A stretch of 7,221 bases of DNA from Patescibacteria group bacterium (GCA_030916785.1 JAUPVY010000028.1:1-7221); one strand, 5' to 3'. Positions 1-4,761 are shown, numbered from the stretch's first letter. Numbers and translations: made by a program. The notes: generated by a model from the letters alone, not told the origin.

Positions 1-24
1 ATAGCATTTTAAAAAAAACTGGCT

Positions 25-129
25 CTAGGGTTCAAGTATCGGAAATAATCCCCAAATACCGCTAAAGTGTAAATCACTTTTAATCTTGGTCCAATTTGCA
101 GTTCTAAACTTGTCCAATAGAGGGAGCAT
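25..129 (-). CDS. Possible small protein, 34 residues, unknown family
   Basis: A minus-strand frame runs from ATG (127-129) to TAG (25-27) and would encode 34 residues starting MLPLLDKFRTANW and ending GLFPILEP. I do not recognise the family. Support for coding is indirect. The frame stays open across the whole stretch from the hairpin at 133-163. Its beginning, including the upstream T-tract codons, reads FFAML-PLLDKFR. That aligns with the minus-strand frames of two other boundary elements (FFVIL-SMWEEVR at 659-721 and FFVML-stop-MWEDVR at 1755-1811). The hairpin lies just upstream on this strand, so it could be a leader structure or the end of something older. It may be a real small gene, a decayed 3' end of a longer gene, or a chance frame. 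No SD or clear promoter is visible on this strand. Confidence 0.3.
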   Translation of the reverse strand: MLPLLDKFRTANWTKIKSDLHFSGIWGLFPILEP

Positions 130-132
130 CGC

Positions 133-163
133 AAAAAAAGTCCTATGTTATAGGGCTTTTTTT
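133..163 (+). terminator. Intrinsic terminator of boundary element 1, likely bidirectional
   Basis: Bases 133-146 pair perfectly with 150-163 around a GTT loop (one G-T wobble). The stem has seven A's on the left and seven T's on the right, so both strands end in a U-tract after a GC-containing core. It closes whatever lies upstream and sits directly before the start region of the gene at 187. Confidence 0.75.
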
Positions 164-164
164 A

Positions 165-200
165 TTTAATTGACACATCTTTTTAAATGAGTAATGTTAT
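165..200 (+). promoter_or_regulatory. Candidate promoter region for the 140-residue gene
   Basis: Two readings are possible. TTTAAT (165-170) could be a -10 box 16 bases before ATG 187. Alternatively TTGACA (170-175), a perfect -35 box, could pair with TGTTAT (195-200) at a long 19-base spacing. The second reading would force translation to begin at the in-frame ATG at 238. The sequence does not decide between them. Confidence 0.35.
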
Positions 201-609
201 AGATGAAAAGAACCTGACACGAACCAACACGGAACCCATGGAACTCAAAATAGCTAGTATTGTTTTAGTTGGTCTTTGTAATGGAGACGTCTACCTTCAA
301 GACCTTCTAGGCACCATTATTTTCCGAGAAAATGAAGCGAATCAGTTGGAACCACAACTGGTTAACCATTTTCACGGAGAGGAAGGAGGATCTCCACACA
401 AAGCAGAACTTACGTGGAAATCAAAAGGCAACTATGGCTTATCCTTCCCAAGTTTTGCAGGAAGGCACGGAGTCATGATCATCTTAGACCGAGATGAGAA
501 CAAGTATTGGTTCGTCACGGGAAATGCCAAGGATAGTGGCTCATCAGGACCTCTGTCAAACGGTGGTTCTGAACTTGTTAACGCCCTTGATCAACTGTAC
601 TATCTGTGA
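187..609 (+). CDS. Hypothetical soluble protein, 140 residues
   Basis: I do not recognise this protein. It has no signal peptide or membrane segment and looks cytoplasmic. The first 17 residues are polar and probably disordered. From residue 18 (MELKIASIVLVG) the pattern alternates hydrophobic strands and glycine turns. It includes KGNYGLSFPSFAGRHGVMIIL (about residues 80-100) and a KYWFVTG segment near 106, suggesting a small beta-rich domain. ATG 187 gives the longest frame; ATG 238 is a good alternative because a perfect TTGACA at 170-175 suits a transcript starting after 200. There is no SD before either. Base composition differs from the next gene: hand counts of three 60-base lines give 35-47% G+C, against 20-37% in the gene at 786. 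With terminators on both sides and a boundary element at each end it looks like a single-gene acquired unit, but that is inference. Confidence 0.7.
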   Translation: MSNVIDEKNLTRTNTEPMELKIASIVLVGLCNGDVYLQDLLGTIIFRENEANQLEPQLVNHFHGEEGGSPHKAELTWKSKGNYGLSFPSFAGRHGVMIILDRDENKYWFVTGNAKDSGSSGPLSNGGSELVNALDQLYYL

Positions 610-614
610 GGACC

Positions 615-654
615 ACCCACTGAGCAGGAAACCCCTGCTTGCAGTGGGTTTTTT
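615..654 (+). terminator. Strong intrinsic terminator of the 140-residue gene
   Basis: ACCCACTG (615-622) pairs with CAGTGGGT (642-649). An inner GCAGG/CCTGC stem (624-628 with 634-638) closes a five-base loop. A T-run follows the stem at 649-654, with five more T's after one G. It begins five bases after the TGA stop and acts on the plus strand only. Confidence 0.85.
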
Positions 655-658
655 GTTT

Positions 659-721
659 TTACTTCCCCACAACCTCTCGAACTTCTTCCCACATTGAGAG
701 TATCACAAAAAAGTCGCCCAT
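659..721 (-). repeat. Boundary element copy 2, with 20-residue minus-strand frame
   Basis: Bases 661-715 match 1757-1811 at 48 of 55 positions. On the minus strand an uninterrupted frame runs from ATG (719-721, in the loop of the neighbouring hairpin) through FFVILSMWEEVREVVGK to TAA (659-661). Six of the seven differences from copy 3 fall at third positions of this frame, and both copies keep a TAA after the VGK ending. It may be a small gene, a relic of the 3' end of a repeated gene, or a non-coding repeat whose coding look is accidental. Confidence 0.6.
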
Positions 722-736
722 GTGGCGACTTTTTTT
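707..736 (+). terminator. Intrinsic terminator of boundary element 2, likely bidirectional
   Basis: AAAAAAGTCGCC (707-718) pairs with GGCGACTTTTTT (724-735) around a five-base loop, with an extra T after it. A second terminator lies only about 55 bases upstream, so it is not needed for the 140-residue gene. It isolates the following gene at 786 and belongs to the repeated element. Confidence 0.75.
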
Positions 737-745
737 ATTTTAAAA

Positions 746-772
746 TGATATAATATTAAAATTATTATATCA
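746..772. promoter_or_regulatory. Back-to-back extended -10 boxes in a 9-bp inverted repeat
   Basis: TGATATAAT (746-754) and its exact complement ATTATATCA (764-772) are separated by nine bases. Each arm is a textbook extended -10 (TGn-TATAAT), one per strand. The plus-strand box would serve the 313-residue gene (ATG 786, leader about 25 bases). The minus-strand box points at the small frame at 659-721. The same symmetry would also suit a dimeric repressor. No clear -35 is visible on either side. Confidence 0.6.
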
Positions 773-785
773 TGTTTTACACCTC

Positions 786-1727
786 ATGTTTAACTTTTTA
801 GCTATCATTGCAAACTTACTTAATTTTGCAATACCAATAATCTTATTAGTGCTTATTGTGTGTTTAATAATTTCTATATTCCTTAGAATAAAAATAAGAG
901 TAACAGACACAAAAGAGCGCGCAAATAAAAGAATAATTAAAGTAATAATATGGTCTATTATTGTAGTTGGTATTTGGGCATACCTAGGTTCTCTAAACTC
1001 AACATTTGACGGAGATCCACCAATAATTACAAAGTATGGTGAGAGTGTTCTACAACCCATAAAAACTACAACCAACGACACTTTTATATTAAAGCCAGGT
1101 CAAGCAGCCATTATCGGAGATATTGAAGGAAAAGTTATTTACACGGGTTGGGAATCTGGTGCATGGGTAAATGGACCAACATATACTTTTGAATACATCC
1201 AAAATGGAAAACCAATTATTATAAATCAAGATTCTACTTTATATGGTGAATATATAATCAACTATCTTGGTAAAATTAGTAATGAATATAACAATAAAGA
1301 TGTAAAATTTATTGTAAAGAAATTAAGTGATGTAATAATGAATACAAACAATTTAGAAACAACAAGCGAGACAGGTGAGCCTACATTGATTAAAGATACG
1401 AAGGCGGAACTAATAACAGAGATAGATAATGATCCTACGGTTACACCAAAAGAAGAAGTAGGGGAAATTTCTAATAAAGATAAAAATAAACAGATTATGT
1501 ATTGGCTTGGCAAAGTAAACCTGCATCTAGAGAATGACACGTGGACTACTGATCCAGACGGTTTTTCTGGTGCAACTATAGACAAACTTGAGTACTGTAA
1601 AAAATGGTACCCGAAAACTGTTGCTGTTGGAGAAAATGAATTAACCTGGTCTGATGCTTGGCGTAATGGGGGCAACACGGGGTCATTCACTTCAGAAAAA
1701 ATGTCATACTATTGTCTTCAAAAATAA
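786..1727 (+). CDS. Membrane-anchored extracellular protein with a two-cysteine C-terminal domain
   Basis: The 313-residue product has two hydrophobic segments (about 4-33 and 52-70) joined by a basic loop (RIKIRVTDTKERANKR). By the positive-inside rule the loop is cytoplasmic, and the 240-residue remainder lies outside the cell. Residues 99-180 look beta-rich (KPGQAAIIGDIEGKVIYTG and onward). Residues 185-235 are a Thr/Glu-rich linker. The last 70 residues form a compact domain with TDPDGFSGATIDKLEYCKKW, NGGNTGSFTS and a final YYC; cysteines 271 and 310 could form a disulfide. From memory, domains with DPDG-x-SGA, YCKKWYP and GNTG-x-(Y/F)TS signatures recur at the C-termini of secreted Patescibacteria proteins of unknown function; I cannot name a family. 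ATG 786 has no SD; an upstream ATG at 772 stops within ten codons. Function unknown; a surface or adhesion role is a guess. Confidence 0.8.
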   Translation: MFNFLAIIANLLNFAIPIILLVLIVCLIISIFLRIKIRVTDTKERANKRIIKVIIWSIIVVGIWAYLGSLNSTFDGDPPIITKYGESVLQPIKTTTNDTFILKPGQAAIIGDIEGKVIYTGWESGAWVNGPTYTFEYIQNGKPIIINQDSTLYGEYIINYLGKISNEYNNKDVKFIVKKLSDVIMNTNNLETTSETGEPTLIKDTKAELITEIDNDPTVTPKEEVGEISNKDKNKQIMYWLGKVNLHLENDTWTTDPDGFSGATIDKLEYCKKWYPKTVAVGENELTWSDAWRNGGNTGSFTSEKMSYYCLQK

Positions 1728-1754
1728 ATTATATAATACGTGTCTCAATCTTCA

Positions 1755-1811
1755 TTACTTGCCTACCACCTCTCGAACATCTTCCCACATTCAGAGCATT
1801 ACAAAAAAGTC
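1755..1811 (-). repeat. Boundary element copy 3, with decayed minus-strand frame
   Basis: Bases 1757-1811 are 48/55 identical to 661-715. On the minus strand the frame reads FFVML, then TGA, then MWEDVREVVGK and TAA (1755-1757). The in-frame TGA replaces the serine codon of copy 2, so only an 11-residue peptide from ATG 1788-1790 remains possible. It follows the gene at 786 just as copy 2 follows the gene at 187. A TATAAT lies at 1732-1737, just before the element on the plus strand. Confidence 0.6.
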
Positions 1812-1833
1812 TCTATCTAATAGAGGCTTTTTT
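1803..1833 (+). terminator. Intrinsic terminator of boundary element 3, likely bidirectional
   Basis: Bases 1803-1816 pair with 1820-1833 around a CTA loop, with six A's and six T's flanking a GTCTCTAT core (one G-T wobble). It is the only visible terminator after the 313-residue gene. The promoter of the sortase gene begins at its last T. Confidence 0.75.
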
Positions 1834-1841
1834 GATATAAT
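1833..1841 (+). promoter_or_regulatory. Extended -10 promoter of the sortase gene
   Basis: TGA-TATAAT occupies 1833-1841, ending six bases before the ATG at 1848. No -35 match is seen at 16-18 bases upstream, as is common for extended -10 promoters. Transcription would start at or next to the A of the start codon, so the mRNA should be leaderless. Confidence 0.65.
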
Positions 1842-1847
1842 ACCCAG

Positions 1848-2423
1848 ATGAAAAAATTGCCGAATATTCTTGCATTTACTGGTTTTACCGTGCTTTGCGC
1901 TTTGGCTTTTTTAGTACCTAAAGAACCTAATCCAAAGGTCCAGCCAAAAGAAACTATCACCGTCACAGAGGAATTAAAACAAACATATCCTGTAAAAATA
2001 TCAATCGAAAGTATTGGAGTAAATGCACCGATAGAGGCTGTTGGGATTTTGGATGGAGCGATGGCTGTACCAACTTTTGGCCACAATGTCGGATGGTATA
2101 GCCTCGGCACGAAACCCGGAGAAGTTGGAAGCTCAGTGCTTGCGGGGCACGTAAACTGGAAAAACGGCGAAGATGCCGTCTTCACGAATTTAAAAAATAT
2201 ACAAATTGGAGACACTGTAAGCGTGACAAACAACTACGGAAATATGGACCATTTTAAAGTAACAAAAATACAAAGCTATCCGATTTATGCCGACACGACA
2301 CAGATATTTTCTGCGGATGACGGAATAGTTCGCTTAAACCTTATTACTTGCACGGGAGACTGGAACGACTGGCTAGATACTCACAGCGAAAGGCTTGTAG
2401 TTTTTACGGAAAAGATTTATTAA
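1848..2423 (+). CDS. Sortase (class D/E/F-type transpeptidase)
   Basis: The 191-residue product is a membrane-bound cysteine transpeptidase of the sortase family. Such enzymes cut surface proteins at an LPxTG-like motif and join them to a cell-wall or other amine. Residues 5-24 are an N-terminal membrane anchor, followed by a short linker and a catalytic domain of about 145 residues. The triad is visible: His101 in LAGHVNW, Cys168 in LITCTG and Arg182 in ERLVVF. Other family marks are ISIESIGVNAPI (51-62), GHNVGWYSLG (78-87) and IQIGDTVSV (118-126). The short N-terminus and the AGH...LITC pattern resemble class D/E/F enzymes rather than housekeeping SrtA; I cannot assign the class by eye. It stands alone behind its own promoter and converges on a small anchored protein that carries FPKTG, a possible substrate. 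Confidence 0.92.
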   Translation: MKKLPNILAFTGFTVLCALAFLVPKEPNPKVQPKETITVTEELKQTYPVKISIESIGVNAPIEAVGILDGAMAVPTFGHNVGWYSLGTKPGEVGSSVLAGHVNWKNGEDAVFTNLKNIQIGDTVSVTNNYGNMDHFKVTKIQSYPIYADTTQIFSADDGIVRLNLITCTGDWNDWLDTHSERLVVFTEKIY

Positions 2424-2466
2424 ATTAAAATGCCCCGCAGCCGAAGGCTGCGGGGCATTTTAATTT
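2422..2466. terminator. Perfect palindromic bidirectional terminator
   Basis: Two 21-base arms (2422-2442 and 2446-2466) pair without mismatch around a GAA loop. The GC core is GCCCCGCAGCC, flanked by AATTAAAAT on the left and its complement on the right. The left arm includes the last two bases of the sortase TAA. It lies 10 bases past the end of the minus-strand gene, so it can end both convergent transcripts. Confidence 0.92.
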
Positions 2467-2476
2467 TCTTCACTTT

Positions 2477-2722
2477 TTACTTAGCTGGTTTAAATCCAGT
2501 TTTTGGAAAATCTGGGCTTACTGGAGCAGCAGGGTTTTCTCCTGGGGCGATAGTTTGGGCTGGAGTTTCGTCTGGCCCTCCTGTTCCCAAGATAACTTCT
2601 CCTGTTACTGGATCAATCTGAGGCTCTGTTTCCATTTCATTATTTTTTGGTCGAGTAATTGCGATAATAGCAATTATAGCCACAGCAACACCTAAAATAA
2701 TTAGAGCAGTTTTAGTATTCAT
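2477..2722 (-). CDS. Small anchored extracytoplasmic protein with FPKTG motif
   Basis: The 81-residue product has an N-terminal hydrophobic segment (residues 6-22, ALIILGVAVAIIAIIAI) followed by RPK. A 57-residue acidic, Pro/Gly-rich, probably unstructured tail follows, which should lie outside the membrane. I do not recognise a named family. Near the end, FPKTG (72-76) matches the FPxTG variant of the sortase sorting signal. However, there is no hydrophobic segment after it, only FKPAK, so it is not a normal LPxTG-TM-Arg signal; the anchor is at the other end. Start ATG 2720-2722 fits the membrane segment; no SD is seen. A TAAAAT at 2740-2745 on the minus strand would give a leader of about 10 bases. 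It converges on the sortase gene with a shared terminator. The composition argues for a real gene of unknown role. Confidence 0.72.
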   Translation of the reverse strand: MNTKTALIILGVAVAIIAIIAITRPKNNEMETEPQIDPVTGEVILGTGGPDETPAQTIAPGENPAAPVSPDFPKTGFKPAK

Positions 2723-2944
2723 AAATAAATTTACAATAAATTTTATCTGATAATATGTCCACCTTGAAGGCTTATAAAAACCATAAAGCAGTTACCTATA
2801 TATTATATACCTAGATTTGGCAAAAAGATATAAAAAAGCTCTATACATAAAACTATCCATTATATGTAATAAAGTGTATGATTAGAATATGGTTAACTTA
2901 TCTCGTCAAGTTTGTTAATTAATTACTAAGTAACCAACTTTTAT
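2723..2944. other. AT-rich divergent intergenic region
   Basis: This 222-base gap separates the minus-strand 81-residue gene from the plus-strand small membrane protein, so it should hold two outward promoters. Minus-strand candidates are TAAAAT (2740-2745) and TATAAT (2802-2807). On the plus strand TATGAT near 2877-2882 is a weak candidate. A small inverted repeat, TACATA/TATGTA, lies around 2843-2870. I see no RNA gene or convincing coding frame. Confidence 0.4.
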
Positions 2945-3097
2945 ATGATTACAACTATCGCGATTATACTACTGATTTTATGGGCTCTTGGATTTATTGG
3001 TTTTGGAGTTTTAGGAGGATTTATTCACATCCTTTTGGTTGTGGCTATTGTTCTGATTTTAATCAGACTTATAAACGGACAAAACCCGTTAAAGTAA
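2945..3097 (+). CDS. lmo0937-type (DUF5670) small membrane protein
   Basis: A 50-residue frame from ATG 2945 to TAA 3097 encodes a very hydrophobic peptide. It resembles the lmo0937 family of small membrane proteins (DUF5670), whose members are about 50 residues with a TI-x-x-ILL-x-LW-x-LG start, a G-rich turn before FIHILLV and a final RLI. Here one sees TIAIILLILWALG (residues 4-16), GVLGGFIHILLVVAIVLI (21-38) and RLINGQNP (41-48). That gives two membrane segments joined by a glycine turn. The molecular role of the family is not known to me. No SD precedes it. It lies 31 bases before the L,D-transpeptidase, same strand, and a shared transcript is likely; the only structure between them is a weak hairpin (3099-3121). 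Confidence 0.85.
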   Translation: MITTIAIILLILWALGFIGFGVLGGFIHILLVVAIVLILIRLINGQNPLK

Positions 3098-3128
3098 ATT
3101 TGTTTTTAGAACCTAAACAAACCTTAAA

Positions 3129-4061
3129 GTGATTTCTAATAAAAATAAAATAATAATTACTTTTATTATTGCTATTTGTATAGGTTTTTTTCTGATGAAT
3201 AAATCTGGGAAAAACGAGATGTCCGAAGGCGTAAATCCACCAGAAGAAACCCTCGCAACTGAAAACATATTTGAAAAAATATTAGGATCAAACAAAAAAG
3301 ATGTTACCGAAATAAATAACTACTATTCCCTAACGCTTACTACTGAAACACCTCTCGAAGAACTCCGCCAGTACGTAGACGGCGCAGATCTAGAAAATAC
3401 CCTAAAGCTAAATCGTATAAACAGTGAATTCCTAAAACCAGGAAGCAGTCTTGTTTTATCTTATGATATTAAAGATTTTATGTCTTTGTCCCCTTTTCCT
3501 AAAGATTTAAAAATCTCAACAGAAATCCCAAAGCTTTTACTTATATCACAAAGAGTCCAGGCTTTTGCAGTTTATGAAAATGGAGAATTAGTCAGATGGG
3601 GTCCGGTAAGTACGGGCAAACAGCTCACTCCAACAGAAAGCTATTTGTATTTTACAAACTGGAAAGCAAAAGAGGCAATCAGTACTTTTGATGACGAATG
3701 GATAATGAAATGGAATTTTAATCTAGACAACACAGAAGGCACGGGAATGCACCAATACGAAATGCCTGGCGAACCTGCAAGCCATTCTTGCGTACGACTT
3801 TTTGAAGATGACGCAAGGTGGCTCTATAGCTGGGCCGACCAATGGATACTATCGAAAAATGAACAAACAGTGCTAGCCAGTGGAACTCCAGTGATAATCT
3901 TTGGGAATTACAAATATGACGAAATAGCTCCTTGGAAAAACTTGTTAACCGACCAACAGTCTCTAGATATAACTCCTGAAACACTAGACAACACCGTTTC
4001 TTTTTACAAGAAAAAGATTATGGAAGAAATGGAAAAAAGAAATAATCTAACAAATAATTAA
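3129..4061 (+). CDS. L,D-transpeptidase (YkuD-type), membrane-anchored
   Basis: The 310-residue enzyme should form or remodel 3-3 peptidoglycan cross-links outside the membrane. Residues 7-23 are a membrane anchor. Residues 86-112 (LENTLKLNRINSEFLKPGSSLVL) resemble the small N-terminal substrate-binding region of many family members. The catalytic domain spans about 143-262: AFAVYENGELVRWGPVSTG, then GMHQYEMPG with His208, and ASHSCVRL with Cys221 and Arg223. It closes with GTPVIIFGNY. The usual SHGC is SHSC here. The start is GTG: a stop lies at 3114-3116, this is the only standard start before the anchor, and ATG 3195 (residue 23) would remove it. There is no SD. After the domain, residues 263-310 form a charged tail ending in a likely helix. 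It follows the small membrane gene closely and probably shares its transcript. Confidence 0.92.
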   Translation: MISNKNKIIITFIIAICIGFFLMNKSGKNEMSEGVNPPEETLATENIFEKILGSNKKDVTEINNYYSLTLTTETPLEELRQYVDGADLENTLKLNRINSEFLKPGSSLVLSYDIKDFMSLSPFPKDLKISTEIPKLLLISQRVQAFAVYENGELVRWGPVSTGKQLTPTESYLYFTNWKAKEAISTFDDEWIMKWNFNLDNTEGTGMHQYEMPGEPASHSCVRLFEDDARWLYSWADQWILSKNEQTVLASGTPVIIFGNYKYDEIAPWKNLLTDQQSLDITPETLDNTVSFYKKKIMEEMEKRNNLTNN

Positions 4062-4094
4062 TCTAAATATCCTTTTATTTTTATTTTTTCCATA

Positions 4095-4103
4095 TGATAT
4101 AAT
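4095..4103 (+). promoter_or_regulatory. Extended -10 promoter of the FMN reductase gene
   Basis: TGA-TATAAT occupies 4095-4103. Transcription would start near 4110, leaving an A/U-only-rich leader of about 26 bases without SD before ATG 4136. No terminator hairpin is seen between the L,D-transpeptidase stop (4061) and this box, only a pyrimidine-rich stretch, so read-through is possible. Confidence 0.65.
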
Positions 4104-4135
4104 ACAAGACCAATTATAAATTAATTTAAATCTAT

Positions 4136-4723
4136 ATGAGCGAAAAAATAAATCTGAGCATTATTTTAGGAAGCGTCCGAATCGGCCGTTTCGGAGAGTG
4201 GCCAGCCAAAATGATAAAAGAAGTTGCGGAAAAAATGGAAGGCTTTGAAGTTAGCTTTATAGATTTAAAAGAAGAAAATCTACCAAACTTTGAGTCAGCT
4301 GTTTCTCCAGCCTATATCACAAATAAAGATTATGGAAATGAAAAAATAAATTCTTTCGCAGATAAAATCAGGGGCTCTGATGCTTTTGTTATGATAAGCC
4401 CAGAATACAACCACGGATATTCTTCTGCAATTAAAAATGCTATCGACTCCATCTACGTAGAATGGAACAACAAACCAGTTGGATTCCTATCTTACGGAAG
4501 CGCTGGAGGGGCACGAGCTGTAGAACAGCTTCGCGAGGTTGCAGTGGAACTTCAAATGGCGCCAATCAGAAACGGAGTTCACATAATGTCTCCTTGGAAC
4601 CTAACAGATGAAAAAGGTCAACTGAAATCGGGTGCGCTGGATGAATACGAAAAGCCAATGCAAAATATGTTAGAACAACTTTCTTGGTGGGCAAAAGCTC
4701 TTAAAAACGCTAGAAATAGTTAA
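4136..4723 (+). CDS. NAD(P)H-dependent FMN reductase (flavodoxin-like)
   Basis: The 195-residue cytoplasmic protein belongs to the NADPH-dependent FMN reductase family (COG0431), which uses NAD(P)H to reduce flavin, quinones, azo dyes or metal ions such as chromate. The FMN phosphate loop GSVRIGR is at residues 12-18, after the first beta strand LSIIL. The isoalloxazine-binding segment SPEYNHGYSSAIKNAID is at 88-104. A third conserved stretch, PVGFLSYGSAGGARAVEQLR (114-133), completes the flavodoxin fold. Length is normal for the family. The physiological substrate cannot be told from sequence. The gene has its own promoter and converges on pyruvate kinase across a bidirectional terminator, so it appears monocistronic. 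Confidence 0.93.
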   Translation: MSEKINLSIILGSVRIGRFGEWPAKMIKEVAEKMEGFEVSFIDLKEENLPNFESAVSPAYITNKDYGNEKINSFADKIRGSDAFVMISPEYNHGYSSAIKNAIDSIYVEWNNKPVGFLSYGSAGGARAVEQLREVAVELQMAPIRNGVHIMSPWNLTDEKGQLKSGALDEYEKPMQNMLEQLSWWAKALKNARNS

Positions 4724-4758
4724 AAACAAAAAACACCCGTAAGGGTGTTTTTTGTTTT
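4723..4758. terminator. Bidirectional terminator between FMN reductase and pyruvate kinase
   Basis: Bases 4723-4738 pair with 4743-4758 around a GTAA loop. The core is CACCC/GGGTG with A-tracts to the left and T-tracts to the right, so it works for both convergent genes. The left arm starts at the last base of the reductase TAA; the right arm ends three bases before the pyruvate kinase stop. Confidence 0.92.
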
Positions 4759-4761
4759 GTA

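Noticed and set aside
64..80. AAAGTG-TAAAT-CACTTT hairpin as a terminator
   Set aside because: The stem is only six pairs with two G-C pairs and no T-tract follows on either strand; too weak to call.
494..697. 67-residue plus-strand frame
   Set aside because: It overlaps the 140-residue gene in another frame and then runs through the strong terminator and into the repeat. Its C-terminal part is simply the antisense reading of the repeat.
615..735. attC-like site of an integron cassette
   Set aside because: The repeated element after each gene recalls integron cassettes, but I find no paired RYYYAAC/GTTRRRY ends with an imperfect stem between them, and no integrase gene in the window.
1654..1851. 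65-residue plus-strand frame
   Set aside because: It overlaps the conserved end of the 313-residue protein, crosses a terminator and runs into the sortase start, so it is not credible as a gene.
2430..2621. 63-residue plus-strand frame
   Set aside because: It begins inside the palindromic terminator and is antisense to the 81-residue anchored protein, whose membrane segment and tail are the better explanation.
2755..2814. 19-residue frame beginning ATGTCCACC
   Set aside because: Too short, no promoter or SD, and no resemblance to anything known; a chance frame in AT-rich spacer.
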